NCBI GenBank assembly: GCA_002706605.1 | Contig: PALT01000025.1 | Coordinates: forward strand, 248,001 to 312,000 | Length of the DNA stretch: 64,000 nt | Source: Rhodovulum sp. | GTDB taxonomy: Bacteria > Pseudomonadota > Alphaproteobacteria > Rhodobacterales > Rhodobacteraceae | Reading direction: 5' to 3' | Shown here: piece after piece, positions 35,522 to 43,550 of the stretch | Layout of the letters: each line of letters begins with the position of its first letter | Numbering within the stretch: the first letter of the stretch is position 1 | Notes under the pieces: generated by a model | Database searches by the model: none | What the model was told of the DNA's origin: nothing | What the model saw: only the letters and a program-made list of their open reading frames with translations | Made by a program: the position numbers and the translations under genes

Positions 35522-36169
35522 TTAGGCGGCGTCGGGTTGATTGGGGGGCGCGGCGTTGCGGAATTCGGGCAATGCATCCAGCGCGGCGAAAATGCGGGAA
35601 ATGGTCGGCCACGGGTCCAGCGCGATGTCAAACCGGCGGTTGTTCCAGACCTGCGCATAGAGACACACATCCGCCAGACCGGGGGTGTCCCCGTGGCAAA
35701 AGGTGCCGGTGTCGGGACTGTTGGCTAAAGCGTCCTCAAGCGCGTCAAAGGTGGTGCTGACCCAATGGGTGAACCAGTCCTTTTGCGCGCCCTCATCCGC
35801 GCCGAACTGATCGCGCAGGCGGAACAGAACCCGCAGATTGTTCAGCGGATGGATTTCGCAGGCAATCATATAGGCCAGTGCCCGCACCCGCGCACGCCCC
35901 GATGGATCGGCGGGCAAGAGCGCGGGGGTGGGATGGGTTTCCTCTAGCCATTCGATGATGGCTAGGGACTGGGTCAGGTTGGTGCCGTCATCCAATTCCA
36001 GCGTCGGCACCAAGCCCTGTGGGTTGCGCGCCAGATAGGCGGGCGTGCGGGGTTCCCCGTCACGCAGCACATAGGCGACATAGTCATAGTCCAACCCCTT
36101 GAGGTTCAACGCCGCCCGCAGGCGCGTTGACGTCGAGGACCGGAAAAAGTTGTGCAGCTTCAGCGTCAT
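35522..36169 (-). CDS. maiA: Zeta-class glutathione transferase, maleylpyruvate/maleylacetoacetate isomerase
   Basis: Isomerises maleylpyruvate to fumarylpyruvate with glutathione. The 215-residue protein has LHNFFRSSTSTRLRAALNLKGL, with the SSxS-type glutathione-binding serines, and LTQSLAIIEWLEETHP of the thioredoxin-like domain. DGTNLTQS, NNLRVL and LADVCLYAQVWN further match zeta GSTs. Its ATG overlaps the stop of the hydrolase gene by 4 bases. It is 15 bases from the dioxygenase gene downstream. Confidence 0.92.
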   Translation of the reverse strand: MTLKLHNFFRSSTSTRLRAALNLKGLDYDYVAYVLRDGEPRTPAYLARNPQGLVPTLELDDGTNLTQSLAIIEWLEETHPTPALLPADPSGRARVRALAYMIACEIHPLNNLRVLFRLRDQFGADEGAQKDWFTHWVSTTFDALEDALANSPDTGTFCHGDTPGLADVCLYAQVWNNRRFDIALDPWPTISRIFAALDALPEFRNAAPPNQPDAA

Positions 36170-36867
36170 GCGCGCGGCCCGATCGTGGTGGTCAGTTCCC
36201 CCACGCCCTCAATCGTCACGACACAGACGTCACCGGGCACCAGCGGGCCAACACCGGCGGGCGTGCCGGTCATGATCACATCGCCGGCCTTCAGCTCCAT
36301 CGAATGGGACAGGATCGAGATCATCTCGGGGATCGACCAGATCAGTTCGGACAGATCGGCGTCCTGTTTGACCTCACCATTCACCGTCAGTTTGATCGAG
36401 CCCTTGGACGGATGGCCAACCTTGGACACGGGATGGATCGGCGCGATGGGGGCCGAACGGTCGAACCCCTTGCCCAGATCCCACGGGCGCCCCTGTTCGC
36501 GCGCCACCAGTTGCAGGTCACGGCGGGTCAGGTCATTGCCCACCCCATAGCCCCAGACGTGGTCCAGCGCGTCGGCCTCGGCGATGTTCACGCCGCCCTT
36601 GCCGATCACCGCGACCAGTTCGGCCTCATAGTGGAAATTCTCGGTCTGGGGCGGGTACGGGATGGTCGCGCCGTCCTCAACCACCGCATCGGCGGGTTTC
36701 AGGAAAAAGAACGGCGGTTCACGATCGGGGTCGCGGCCCATTTCGCGCGCGTGGGCGGCATAGTTGCGCCCGATGCAGAAAATGCGGCGCACGGGGATGC
36801 GGTCGTCGCTACCTGCTACGGCGACGGTGGGGGTGTCTTGGGGCGGAAATACCAGTGCCATGTTCAT
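36166..36867 (-). CDS. nagK: Fumarylpyruvate hydrolase (FAH family)
   Basis: Splits fumarylpyruvate to fumarate and pyruvate, ending the gentisate route. The 233-residue protein has the FAH-family entry IFCIGRNYAAHAREMG, the acidic metal ligands in YEAELVAVIGKGG, and GDVIMTGTPAGVGPL near the C-terminus. It sits between the ring hydroxylase and the isomerase gene in the operon and overlaps the latter by 4 bases. Confidence 0.93.
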   Translation of the reverse strand: MNMALVFPPQDTPTVAVAGSDDRIPVRRIFCIGRNYAAHAREMGRDPDREPPFFFLKPADAVVEDGATIPYPPQTENFHYEAELVAVIGKGGVNIAEADALDHVWGYGVGNDLTRRDLQLVAREQGRPWDLGKGFDRSAPIAPIHPVSKVGHPSKGSIKLTVNGEVKQDADLSELIWSIPEMISILSHSMELKAGDVIMTGTPAGVGPLVPGDVCVVTIEGVGELTTTIGPRA

Positions 36868-36904
36868 GTCCTGTCTGTCTAAAATCGCGTTTCGTGTTTG
36901 GGTC

Positions 36905-38092
36905 TCAGGCCTCTGTCAGCCCGTTTGAGCCGTAGAGCCAGTTCAACTGATTATACCAATCCTCGGGGCTCATCCCGCGCATGATGTGGTTGCGCACGGC
37001 GGCCTTGGCGTCGTCGGGGTGATAGATATATTCCCCGATCAGACGCGAATTCATCTGCACCCGCGCGGTGCGCACGCGGCGCATGTCCTGATAACGCTGC
37101 AAGGCGTTCTCGATGTCGTCCCCGCCGGTTTCGATGCAATGGGACAGTGCCACCGCGTCCTCCATCGCCATACAGGCGCCTTGGGCGAAATATTGCAGCA
37201 TCGGGTGGGCCGAGTCCCCCAGCAACGCCACACGCCCGTCGACCCAGTTCGAGATCGGATCGCGGTCGCACAGCACCCAGAGTTTCCAATCCGAACCATG
37301 TTCAATGATCTGGCGCGCCTTGGGGTGGATTTGTTCGAACCCTTGGGCGACTTCCTCTTTGGACACGGGGCGGCCCGCGATCGCCTCTTGGACATCGCGG
37401 TGATAGGTGACGACAAGGTTGTAAACCTTACCGCCCTTCAGCGGGTAGTGCACGATATGGCACTTCGGCCCCGCCCACAGGGTCGCCGCGTTCCAGCGCA
37501 GATCCTCGGGCATCTGTTCGGTCGGAATGACGGACCGGTATGTGGTGTGGCCGGAAATGCGCGGCTCACCATCGCCGATCATCTGCCCCCGAATGGGGGA
37601 GCGCAGGCCCTCGGCCCCGATCAGGATACGACCCTTGATCGGGTCGCGGTCCTTGCACAGCAGGGTCGCACTGGTCCCGTCCTGTTCGTATCCGGTGACA
37701 ACGTGGCTGGTGCGGATGTCGACAAGGGGGCTGGCCTCACAGAACTTCAACAACACCCCGTGCAGGTCGGCGCGATGCACCACGGCATAGGGGTTGCCGT
37801 AGAATTTGCGAAACGGCTCATCCAGCGGGATCGAGGTAATATCCTCGGCCGTTTTGGCGTCCATCAGGCGCAGGTGGTCGATGTAAACGGCGACCGCGCG
37901 CGCCTCATCCCCGACGCCCAGATAGTCGAAACAGTGAAACGCGTTCGGGCCGATCTGGATGCCTGCGCCAATTTCGCCCAGTTGCGCGGCCTGTTCGACC
38001 ACGATGGATTTGATCCCCTTGCGGGCCAGACCACAGGCCGCCGCAAGGCCGCCAATACCGCCACCGGCGATGATGATAGGAAGGTCGGACAT
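36905..38092 (-). CDS. FAD-dependent monooxygenase, probable 3-hydroxybenzoate 6-hydroxylase
   Basis: Hydroxylates an aromatic acid to gentisate using NADH, oxygen and FAD. The 395-residue protein has the FAD loop IIAGGGIGGLAAA, the middle motif ILIGAEGLRSPIRGQ (DG-like), and the second FAD motif GRVALLGDSAHPMLQYFAQGACMAMEDA. The length and the gentisate-pathway neighbours favour 3-hydroxybenzoate as substrate. A salicylate route would normally need a multicomponent 5-hydroxylase, which is absent. Placed between the TRAP genes and fumarylpyruvate hydrolase. Confidence 0.85.
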   Translation of the reverse strand: MSDLPIIIAGGGIGGLAAACGLARKGIKSIVVEQAAQLGEIGAGIQIGPNAFHCFDYLGVGDEARAVAVYIDHLRLMDAKTAEDITSIPLDEPFRKFYGNPYAVVHRADLHGVLLKFCEASPLVDIRTSHVVTGYEQDGTSATLLCKDRDPIKGRILIGAEGLRSPIRGQMIGDGEPRISGHTTYRSVIPTEQMPEDLRWNAATLWAGPKCHIVHYPLKGGKVYNLVVTYHRDVQEAIAGRPVSKEEVAQGFEQIHPKARQIIEHGSDWKLWVLCDRDPISNWVDGRVALLGDSAHPMLQYFAQGACMAMEDAVALSHCIETGGDDIENALQRYQDMRRVRTARVQMNSRLIGEYIYHPDDAKAAVRNHIMRGMSPEDWYNQLNWLYGSNGLTEA

Positions 38093-38107
38093 GGTGTCTC
38101 CTCTCGC

Positions 38108-39499
38108 TCAGCCGCCGATCAATCGGGGCACAATCAGGGTTAGCGCGGGCAGCATCAGGATCAGGGCAACGCGAATGACTTCGGCCCCCAGAAACGGCAG
38201 CACACCGCGAAAGACCGTCGACATCGGCGTGTCCCGCGTCAGCGACGAGATGATGAATACGTTCAGACCCACAGGCGGCGTGATCAGACCCAGTTCGACC
38301 ACGATCAGGGCCAAAATCCCGAACCAGATTTTCAGGCTGTCGTTGTCCAAGCCAAAGGCGGCCGTTTCGGCGGAGACATAATCGCCCCCGTTCAACGCGA
38401 TCAGCGTCGGCCAAAAGAACGGCACGACCACAAGGATCATGGCAAGGCTTTCCATGAAACAGCCAAGGATCACAAAGATCACCAACATGATGATCAGCAC
38501 CAGCATCGGGTCCAGACCACTGACCGCCGCCCAATCGCTTAGGGCTTGGGGCAGACCCGTGCGGGTGAAAAAGCCCTTTAGGACCTCGGCCCCGAACAGG
38601 ATCAGATAGATCATACCGGCGGTGATGGCCGTGGCGCGGATGGCACGCATAAGACCGGCCATGTTCAACCCCTCGCCCGTGCGCCACCGCAGGACAAAAC
38701 CATAGACCGCAATCACGAACACCCCGATTGAGGCCGCAGGCGTCGGCGTGAACAAGCCAAACCCGAGGCCAAGGATGATCGCACCGAAAATCGCGATAAC
38801 GGGCATCAGACGGCGGATCGCCACGCGGCGTTCGTCCACCGGCATGGGTTTGGGTTCGGGGGCCAGCGACGGGTTCAGGCGCACCTGAACGGCGATCACC
38901 AAGATGAACCCCAGAACCGCTAACAGGCCCGGCACCACAGCCGCCTGAAACATTTTGAGGATCGAGCCTTCAACGATAATCGCATAGATCACCAGCGCGA
39001 CCGACGGCGGGATCAGGATGCCCAACGTCCCGCCCGCGGCCAGAGCACCGGCGGCCAGTCGCGGCGCATAACCGAGGTTGCGCAACTCAGGCAGTGCGAC
39101 CTTGCCCATCGTCGCCGCCGTCGCAAGGGACGAGCCGCACACCGCCCCAAAGCCGCCACAGGCCGCGACAGCCGCCATTGCGACCCCGCCGCGCAGGCGG
39201 GACAGCAGCGCCTCGAGCCCCTTGAACAGGTCCGAGGACAGGCGCGCCTCGGCCGCGATATAGCCCATCAAAACGAACAGGGGCACGACCGACAGGTCAT
39301 AGTTCGCGACGTTCTCCCACAAGAGGGATTTGAACTGACGCAGGTAGGGCACGAAGCGGACAAACGGGACAGACAGGCTCAGGACCCATGTGCCGCCAAT
39401 GCCCACAACGATCATCGCGATGCCCACAGGCATACGCAACAGCAAGAGCGCGAACAGAACCACAAGGCCCAGAATGCCGATGGTGATGGGATCAAGCAT
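38108..39499 (-). CDS. TRAP transporter large permease subunit (DctM family)
   Basis: The 463-residue membrane subunit that couples sodium entry to uptake of an organic acid. It has about twelve to thirteen hydrophobic segments and the family blocks SLATAATMGKVALPEL, GGTLGILIPPSVALVIYAI and LGLITPPVGLNVFII. The ATG at 39499 overlaps the end of the small-permease gene by 8 bases, as is usual. An upstream TTG in frame was rejected. With the neighbouring binding protein and the aromatic genes, it probably imports 3-hydroxybenzoate or a similar aromatic acid. Confidence 0.93.
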   Translation of the reverse strand: MLDPITIGILGLVVLFALLLLRMPVGIAMIVVGIGGTWVLSLSVPFVRFVPYLRQFKSLLWENVANYDLSVVPLFVLMGYIAAEARLSSDLFKGLEALLSRLRGGVAMAAVAACGGFGAVCGSSLATAATMGKVALPELRNLGYAPRLAAGALAAGGTLGILIPPSVALVIYAIIVEGSILKMFQAAVVPGLLAVLGFILVIAVQVRLNPSLAPEPKPMPVDERRVAIRRLMPVIAIFGAIILGLGFGLFTPTPAASIGVFVIAVYGFVLRWRTGEGLNMAGLMRAIRATAITAGMIYLILFGAEVLKGFFTRTGLPQALSDWAAVSGLDPMLVLIIMLVIFVILGCFMESLAMILVVVPFFWPTLIALNGGDYVSAETAAFGLDNDSLKIWFGILALIVVELGLITPPVGLNVFIISSLTRDTPMSTVFRGVLPFLGAEVIRVALILMLPALTLIVPRLIGG

Positions 39500-39989
39500 G
39501 GCTGACTTCGCCAAACATCTGGGACAGGGCCACCGCCCCCCAAAGGATCATCGCCAGAATGCCGGGGATGTAGAACGGCCACACGGCCCAACCCAGAACG
39601 GCCATCACAACGCCGTCCGATTTCGCCTCTAGCAACCCGAACACCATCCAATAGGCCAGAAACAGCGCCACCCCGCAGGTCACCGCCAACCACGCCCGAT
39701 CAAAGGTGCGGCGCACAACGGCGGGGGCCATCTGCATCACCAGATCGACCGCCACATGGCCGCGATTGGCCTGACAAAACGGAAAGAACATCAGGGCCGC
39801 GCCGCTGATCGCCAGTTGTACGAAATCCTCATACCCCGGCAGGCCCGCCACATCGCGCCCAAAAATGCCCGCCAGACGGTCCAGAATAAAGGCGGTCGTG
39901 TTCGTCGTGGTCACAGCGACGATGATGACCAAAATCACCCCGCCCAGTGCCGCGAACAGGTCGCTGGTTCGCCAGAGAATGGCGCGCAT
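39492..39989 (-). CDS. TRAP transporter small permease subunit (DctQ family)
   Basis: A 165-residue protein with four membrane helices and the DctQ-type block FCQANRGHVAVDLVMQMAPAVVRRTFD between helices two and three. GGGAGAGGATC precedes its ATG. It lies between the binding-protein and large-permease genes, completing a standard tripartite transporter. Confidence 0.9.
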   Translation of the reverse strand: MRAILWRTSDLFAALGGVILVIIVAVTTTNTTAFILDRLAGIFGRDVAGLPGYEDFVQLAISGAALMFFPFCQANRGHVAVDLVMQMAPAVVRRTFDRAWLAVTCGVALFLAYWMVFGLLEAKSDGVVMAVLGWAVWPFYIPGILAMILWGAVALSQMFGEVSHA

Positions 39990-40064
39990 GATCCTCTCCC
40001 TTGATCTTGCGTCGGATTGCTTGATTGGGTCGGGTGCCCTCCTCGTGGCGCCCGACCCTTGGCG

Positions 40065-41093
40065 TTATTGACCGGCGGCCGCGATTGCGGCGCGCGCCTG
40101 ATCAACCAACGCAGCCCCATCAATGCCCTTGGCGGTGACTTCGTCGATCCAGCGCTGGACGACGGCCTCGCTCTGGGCGTTGAACTTGGCGGCCTCTGCC
40201 TCGGACAGAACGATGTTCTCGACACCGGCTGCGGCCAAGGCATCGACGCCCGATTGTTCGAACCCTTCCCACATCGCACCGATCTCGGCGGCGACATTGG
40301 TGCCCGAGTTGGCGTCGATCACGGCCCTCAGGTCATCGGGCAGCGCGTCATACGCGTCCTTGTTCATGGCCAGCATAAACACAGCCGTGCCAAACCGGCC
40401 CCCATCGGGCAATTCGGTGGTGTATTTGTCCAGCTCCTGCAACTTCAGCGCGGGCACGATTTCATAGGTGGTCAGCGCGCCATCGACGACGCCCTTGGCC
40501 ATCGCCTCGGGCAGGGCCGGAACAGGCAGACCCACAGGCTCGGCGCCCATGCCCTCAATCACCCACGCACCGGTCCGACCGGGCGTGCGCAGTTTCAGAC
40601 CCGCCGCGTCCTCAAACGTACGCACGGGTTTGGTCGCGGAATGGATCAGGTTGCCGTCATGGGAATGCAGGAACAGCACATGGATGTCGTCAAAATCCTC
40701 GGCCAGCAGGTCCATCGACGCGTTCAGGGCGATGGTCGTGTCCGTCGCCGATCCCGCATGCACGAGGGGCAGTTCGAACACCTCGCTGCGCGGGAACACA
40801 CCGGGGGTATAGCCCAGCAGCGTCCACACGATATCGGCGGTTCCATCGCGTACCTGACCATAGAGTTCGTTCGGCTTGCCGCCCATCGCCATGGCGGGCG
40901 CGATTTCGACGGTGATCTGGCCGTTGCTCTGCTCGGCCACGCGATCCGCCCAAGGCTGCAGCATCACTTTATGAGCATTTGCGACCGGCGGCAGGAAATG
41001 ATGCATCAACAGCGTCACGTCCTCGGCCATTGCGGCGGTGCTCATCATCAGGCCCAGGCCGGTTGCGCCCAGAAACTTGGTCAATTGGTTCAT
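40065..41093 (-). CDS. TRAP transporter substrate-binding protein (DctP family)
   Basis: The 342-residue periplasmic binding protein of the TRAP system. A signal peptide (MNQLTKFLGATGLGLMMSTA, cleaved after AMA) is followed by VTLLMHHFLPP and LRTPGRTGAWVIEGMGAEPV, where the conserved arginine (LKLRTPG) binds the substrate carboxylate. The ATG at 41093 has GGGAGGACACC upstream, so the 16-codon longer frame was rejected. It is the first gene of the eight-gene aromatic operon and faces the MarR gene across 183 bases. Confidence 0.92.
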   Translation of the reverse strand: MNQLTKFLGATGLGLMMSTAAMAEDVTLLMHHFLPPVANAHKVMLQPWADRVAEQSNGQITVEIAPAMAMGGKPNELYGQVRDGTADIVWTLLGYTPGVFPRSEVFELPLVHAGSATDTTIALNASMDLLAEDFDDIHVLFLHSHDGNLIHSATKPVRTFEDAAGLKLRTPGRTGAWVIEGMGAEPVGLPVPALPEAMAKGVVDGALTTYEIVPALKLQELDKYTTELPDGGRFGTAVFMLAMNKDAYDALPDDLRAVIDANSGTNVAAEIGAMWEGFEQSGVDALAAAGVENIVLSEAEAAKFNAQSEAVVQRWIDEVTAKGIDGAALVDQARAAIAAAGQ

Positions 41094-41129
41094 GGTGTCC
41101 TCCCTGAGGTCGAGGCGAGTCGACCTGTA

Positions 41130-41143
41130 ATATGTAAACATAT
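41130..41143. promoter_or_regulatory. Palindromic candidate MarR operator
   Basis: ATATGTAAACATAT is a perfect 14-base palindrome, with a further ATATGTGT half-site at about 41145. It overlaps a minus-strand promoter-like pair: TTGACG at 41172-41167, and ATATTA or TATTAT 18-19 bases on. A bound MarR dimer would block transcription of the TRAP/gentisate operon. Confidence 0.55.
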
Positions 41144-41276
41144 AATATGTGTACCTACTATTATTGCGTCAACCGAAAAAGGCTCTACACTTACTAATGC
41201 AGCTCGGCTAAGACACGTCCGGCGAAAAATACAGGGAAATCCGCGCGCCCAGTGGGACGCGGATACGGAGGAACAC

Positions 41277-41717
41277 ATGGCATTCAGCGACATGACAGGG
41301 CACTTGATTCGCCGCCTGCATCAGCACGCGACCCATGTGTTTCAGGTCCGCACCAAAGAGGCGGGCCTTGACCTGACGCCGGTGCAATTTGCCGCCATGG
41401 ACGCCATCGCCACCACCCCCGGAATTGATCAGGCCAGCATCGCCGCCCAGATCGCCTATGATCGCGCGACCATCGGTGGGGTGATTGACCGGCTGGAACA
41501 AAAGGGCTGGATCAAGCGCACGATCAGCAACCGGGACCGCCGCGCGCGTGAGGTGACCCTGACCCCGATCGGACGGGACATTCTGGAGCGTGCCATACCC
41601 GTGGTCAGCGCCCTGCAGGCCGACATCCTGCCGGGCCTCAGCAACGATGAAGCTTCACATTTGCGTGATCTGATCGAGCGAACAACCAAAACCATCGACA
41701 GCGACAAAGACGGCTAG
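41277..41717 (+). CDS. MarR-family regulator, probable regulator of the aromatic operon
   Basis: A 146-residue winged-helix regulator. The core is LDLTPVQFAAMDAIATTPGIDQASIAAQIAYDRATIGGVIDRLEQKGWI with the wing KRTISNRDRRAREVTL. GGAGG lies 7 bases before the ATG, and the much longer open frame upstream was rejected. It is divergent from the TRAP/gentisate operon and close to a palindromic site. It most simply acts as a repressor released by an aromatic acid, as for HbaR- and BadR-type MarR proteins. Confidence 0.9.
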   Translation: MAFSDMTGHLIRRLHQHATHVFQVRTKEAGLDLTPVQFAAMDAIATTPGIDQASIAAQIAYDRATIGGVIDRLEQKGWIKRTISNRDRRAREVTLTPIGRDILERAIPVVSALQADILPGLSNDEASHLRDLIERTTKTIDSDKDG

Positions 41718-41763
41718 CCAAGAAATCCTGACAAAACTGTATCGCGCACGATGATTTTGTGCA

Positions 41764-41783
41764 TTTCAGCGAATTGAGTGAAA
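41764..41783. repeat. Inverted repeat upstream of the small HTH gene
   Basis: An inner stem TTTCA/TGAAA is flanked by GATGA (41750-41754) and TCATC (41786-41790), giving nested inverted symmetry. It may be an operator or a weak terminator after the MarR gene. Confidence 0.35.
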
Positions 41784-41857
41784 TTTCATCATCTCAGGGT
41801 TGTGAATCTTAACAAGCTTTGTCTATCGTCCGGCTGAGTAGTTCGGAGTAATCAGAA

Positions 41858-42070
41858 ATGACCGCCAAGGATTTTCTGGCATGGATGGAGCAGACCGGTC
41901 ACGCTTCGGGCGCGGACATCACACGGTCTTTGGGGTTGGGCCGAAATCAGGCGCAAACCTTGGTGGCGCGCGCCCGCGCCGGAGAAGATGTGCAGATCAA
42001 ACCGGCCATTGCACTGGCCATGACGGCCATCGCCAACGGGTTGCGCCCGTGGGACCAATACGACCGGTAA
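41858..42070 (+). CDS. Small helix-turn-helix-like protein (70 aa)
   Basis: The 70-residue product MTAKDFLAWMEQTGHASGAD, with LGLGRNQAQTLVARARAG following, looks like a short Cro/XRE-type DNA-binding protein. The tail IKPAIALAMTAIANGLRPWD is found in many phage-linked small regulators. GGAG lies 9 bases before the ATG, and a TTGTGA with a CTATCG 17 bases on may be its promoter. It lies just outside the prophage genes on the opposite strand. Whether it belongs to the prophage is not settled. Confidence 0.65.
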   Translation: MTAKDFLAWMEQTGHASGADITRSLGLGRNQAQTLVARARAGEDVQIKPAIALAMTAIANGLRPWDQYDR

Positions 42071-42164
42071 ACGGGTCGCAAACCTTTGAACAGTCTGGGA
42101 TTTAACGTGGTGCGGGCGGTGGGACTCTGAAAATAAAATAAAAACAATTCTCTACCATTCATTG

Positions 42165-42182
42165 TGCGTAAATAATGCGTAA
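42165..42182. repeat. Direct repeat TGCGTAA at the left edge of the prophage
   Basis: TGCGTAA occurs at 42165-42171 and 42176-42182, offset by 11 bases (one helical turn), within an AT-rich 180-base spacer that holds no gene. It could be a protein-binding pair, for example integrase arm sites or a regulator. The far attachment end is outside the window. Confidence 0.35.
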
Positions 42183-42224
42183 TTACCCAGCAACTAGAAT
42201 TTGAAAATTCACATACACTGTTTT

Positions 42225-42247
42225 ACACGGCCTTCAATTTCCCGTGT
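42225..42247 (-). terminator. Hairpin after the last prophage lysis gene
   Basis: Stem ACACGG/CCGTGT with an 11-base loop begins 5 bases after the stop of the o-spanin gene. There is no T tract on the minus strand (an ATTTT follows on the plus strand), so it is a weak or bidirectional terminator candidate. Confidence 0.4.
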
Positions 42248-42251
42248 ATTT

Positions 42252-42494
42252 TCACAGCGCCCCGCCCGCGTCCTGATAGGCCCCAACGGCTAGTGCGCGG
42301 GCGGCGTCACACTGAATCAGTGCGTCACCGATCCGGCCCGTGATCAACTCCCAATCACCCGCCCCCAGAAATTCGGACGGGTGCGCGCATGGCTCAGTTG
42401 CCAGATCGGGCAGCGGGGTCAGGGTCAGGCCATCGGGCGTTGAGACGCCGCACGCTGTCAGCACTAGGCACACGACAATCATTGAAGTCCTCAT
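42252..42494 (-). CDS. Outer-membrane spanin lipoprotein (Rz1-like)
   Basis: An 80-residue protein. The signal and lipobox MRTSMIVVCLVLTACG show a lipoprotein, the usual form of o-spanin. Its start lies inside the i-spanin gene in another frame (101-base overlap), the classic Rz/Rz1 arrangement. The mature part has two cysteines (EPCAHPSEF and IQCDAARA). Its job is to join the inner- and outer-membrane spanins for the last lysis step. Confidence 0.75.
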   Translation of the reverse strand: MRTSMIVVCLVLTACGVSTPDGLTLTPLPDLATEPCAHPSEFLGAGDWELITGRIGDALIQCDAARALAVGAYQDAGGAL

Positions 42495-42738
42495 TGGCTT
42501 GCCTTTCCAGTTCCGCGATCAGGACCGCATGTTCGGCGCGATCCCGCTCTAGTTGTTCCGCCGCCTGAAACACCCGACGCCCCGCCGCGTCCAATTCGGC
42601 CTGAACCGCCGCGCGGGCCTCTGCCTGATCCGCCACAGCCGCGCCATAGCCCGTGCGATACATCCACCGCGCACCGACGCCCACAGCGGCCACCACAGCC
42701 ACCACAAGGGCCAGAGCGGGCCACAGGCGCGCGATCAT
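42394..42738 (-). CDS. Inner-membrane spanin (Rz-like)
   Basis: A 114-residue protein with one N-terminal membrane helix (ALALVVAVVAAVGVGARWMY) and then a long Ala/Glu-rich periplasmic coiled coil (ARAAVQAELDAAGRRVFQAAEQLERD). This is i-spanin topology. It overlaps the start of the amidase gene by 4 bases and contains the start of the o-spanin gene. Confidence 0.75.
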   Translation of the reverse strand: MIARLWPALALVVAVVAAVGVGARWMYRTGYGAAVADQAEARAAVQAELDAAGRRVFQAAEQLERDRAEHAVLIAELERQANEDFNDCRVPSADSVRRLNARWPDPDPAARSGN

Positions 42739-43385
42739 TCGGGCACCGCCGCAATCATGTCGCGGATGATACCGCCAACCCGAACCGGATCACCGGGGCG
42801 GCGCATTCCGGGCAGCCACTTGATATCCCACTTTTGACGCTGTTTGACGCCTAGCGTGGGTTCAACCTCGGCATGGGACAGCAATGTGAACCGCGACACA
42901 GGAATCCGGTATTCCCGCGCGACCGACGCCGTGTCCCGCACGAACGCTTCAAGCTGCACCCGCGTGATCGGCTCCGGCCCCGGATCGAACGGACGCTCAA
43001 CCGCATGCACCATGCCATCCATGCAGACGCCGATTGCACCGCCGTTCATCTGCCACGTGTGGGCCGCGTACGCGCCACGGCGCAGGGGCGGCACATTGTC
43101 CAACGGGCTGAATTTGCCGGTATGAACCACGCCCGCGCGGTCGGTGATCCGATGATAATGGTCAAGGTCATCATCGGCCACCGTCCCCCAACCCCCAGAC
43201 CAGTGCATGACAATGGCGTGCAGCCCGCTTGGATGGAAATCCTCTTGGATCGACATGCCGAACTTGGCTCGGAATTGATCCATTGCAGCGCGGGTGCGCG
43301 GCCCGTCTTTGTTGTCAATCGGCCCCGGATGGATACCGCGCGCGGATAGACGCGCCTGAATGGCGCGGACACTGTGAACAGCCAT
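42735..43385 (-). CDS. Phage endolysin, N-acetylmuramoyl-L-alanine amidase with peptidoglycan-binding N-terminus
   Basis: A 216-residue cell-wall hydrolase. The first 45 residues (VRAIQARLSARGIHPGPIDNKDGPRTRAAMDQF) form a short peptidoglycan-binding domain. The Amidase_2 catalytic domain follows, with zinc-binding histidines in MHWSGGWG and LLSHAEVEP and a typical Lys in VKQRQKWDI. No signal peptide is seen, so export needs the holin. It lies in the lysis cassette between holin-like and spanin genes. Confidence 0.88.
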   Translation of the reverse strand: MAVHSVRAIQARLSARGIHPGPIDNKDGPRTRAAMDQFRAKFGMSIQEDFHPSGLHAIVMHWSGGWGTVADDDLDHYHRITDRAGVVHTGKFSPLDNVPPLRRGAYAAHTWQMNGGAIGVCMDGMVHAVERPFDPGPEPITRVQLEAFVRDTASVAREYRIPVSRFTLLSHAEVEPTLGVKQRQKWDIKWLPGMRRPGDPVRVGGIIRDMIAAVPE

Positions 43386-43397
43386 TATAGCCCCCTA

Positions 43398-43550
43398 TTA
43401 TTGCTGAACGTCAGGCGCAGTTATCGCGGGCGGCGACACCTGATCGTGCGGCATCCCCTCAATCAGCACCCCCAAAACGATAACCGCCGCCCAGATCAAC
43501 AGGGCGGCGGGCCGAAAATTGCGATGGATACAGGCGCGCGTCTGGTTCAT
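43398..43550 (-). CDS. Small single-helix phage membrane protein (50 aa)
   Basis: An ATG at 43550 overlaps the stop of the holin gene by 4 bases (ATGA), and the frame ends in TAA at 43398-43400. The product has a basic N-terminus, one membrane helix (AALLIWAAVIVLGVLI) and a short polar tail rich in proline. Position in the lysis cassette suggests a holin accessory or antiholin. No family recognised. Confidence 0.6.
   Translation of the reverse strand: MNQTRACIHRNFRPAALLIWAAVIVLGVLIEGMPHDQVSPPAITAPDVQQ

Noticed and set aside
33872-35728. A 618-codon plus-strand open frame
   Set aside because: It lies antisense to three well-supported gentisate-pathway genes, is rich in Arg/His/Gln as expected for a GC-rich shadow, and shows no domain.
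40017-41276. N-terminal extension of the second MarR gene by 420 codons
   Set aside because: Antisense to the TRAP binding-protein gene. A clear GGAGG stands before the ATG at 41277.
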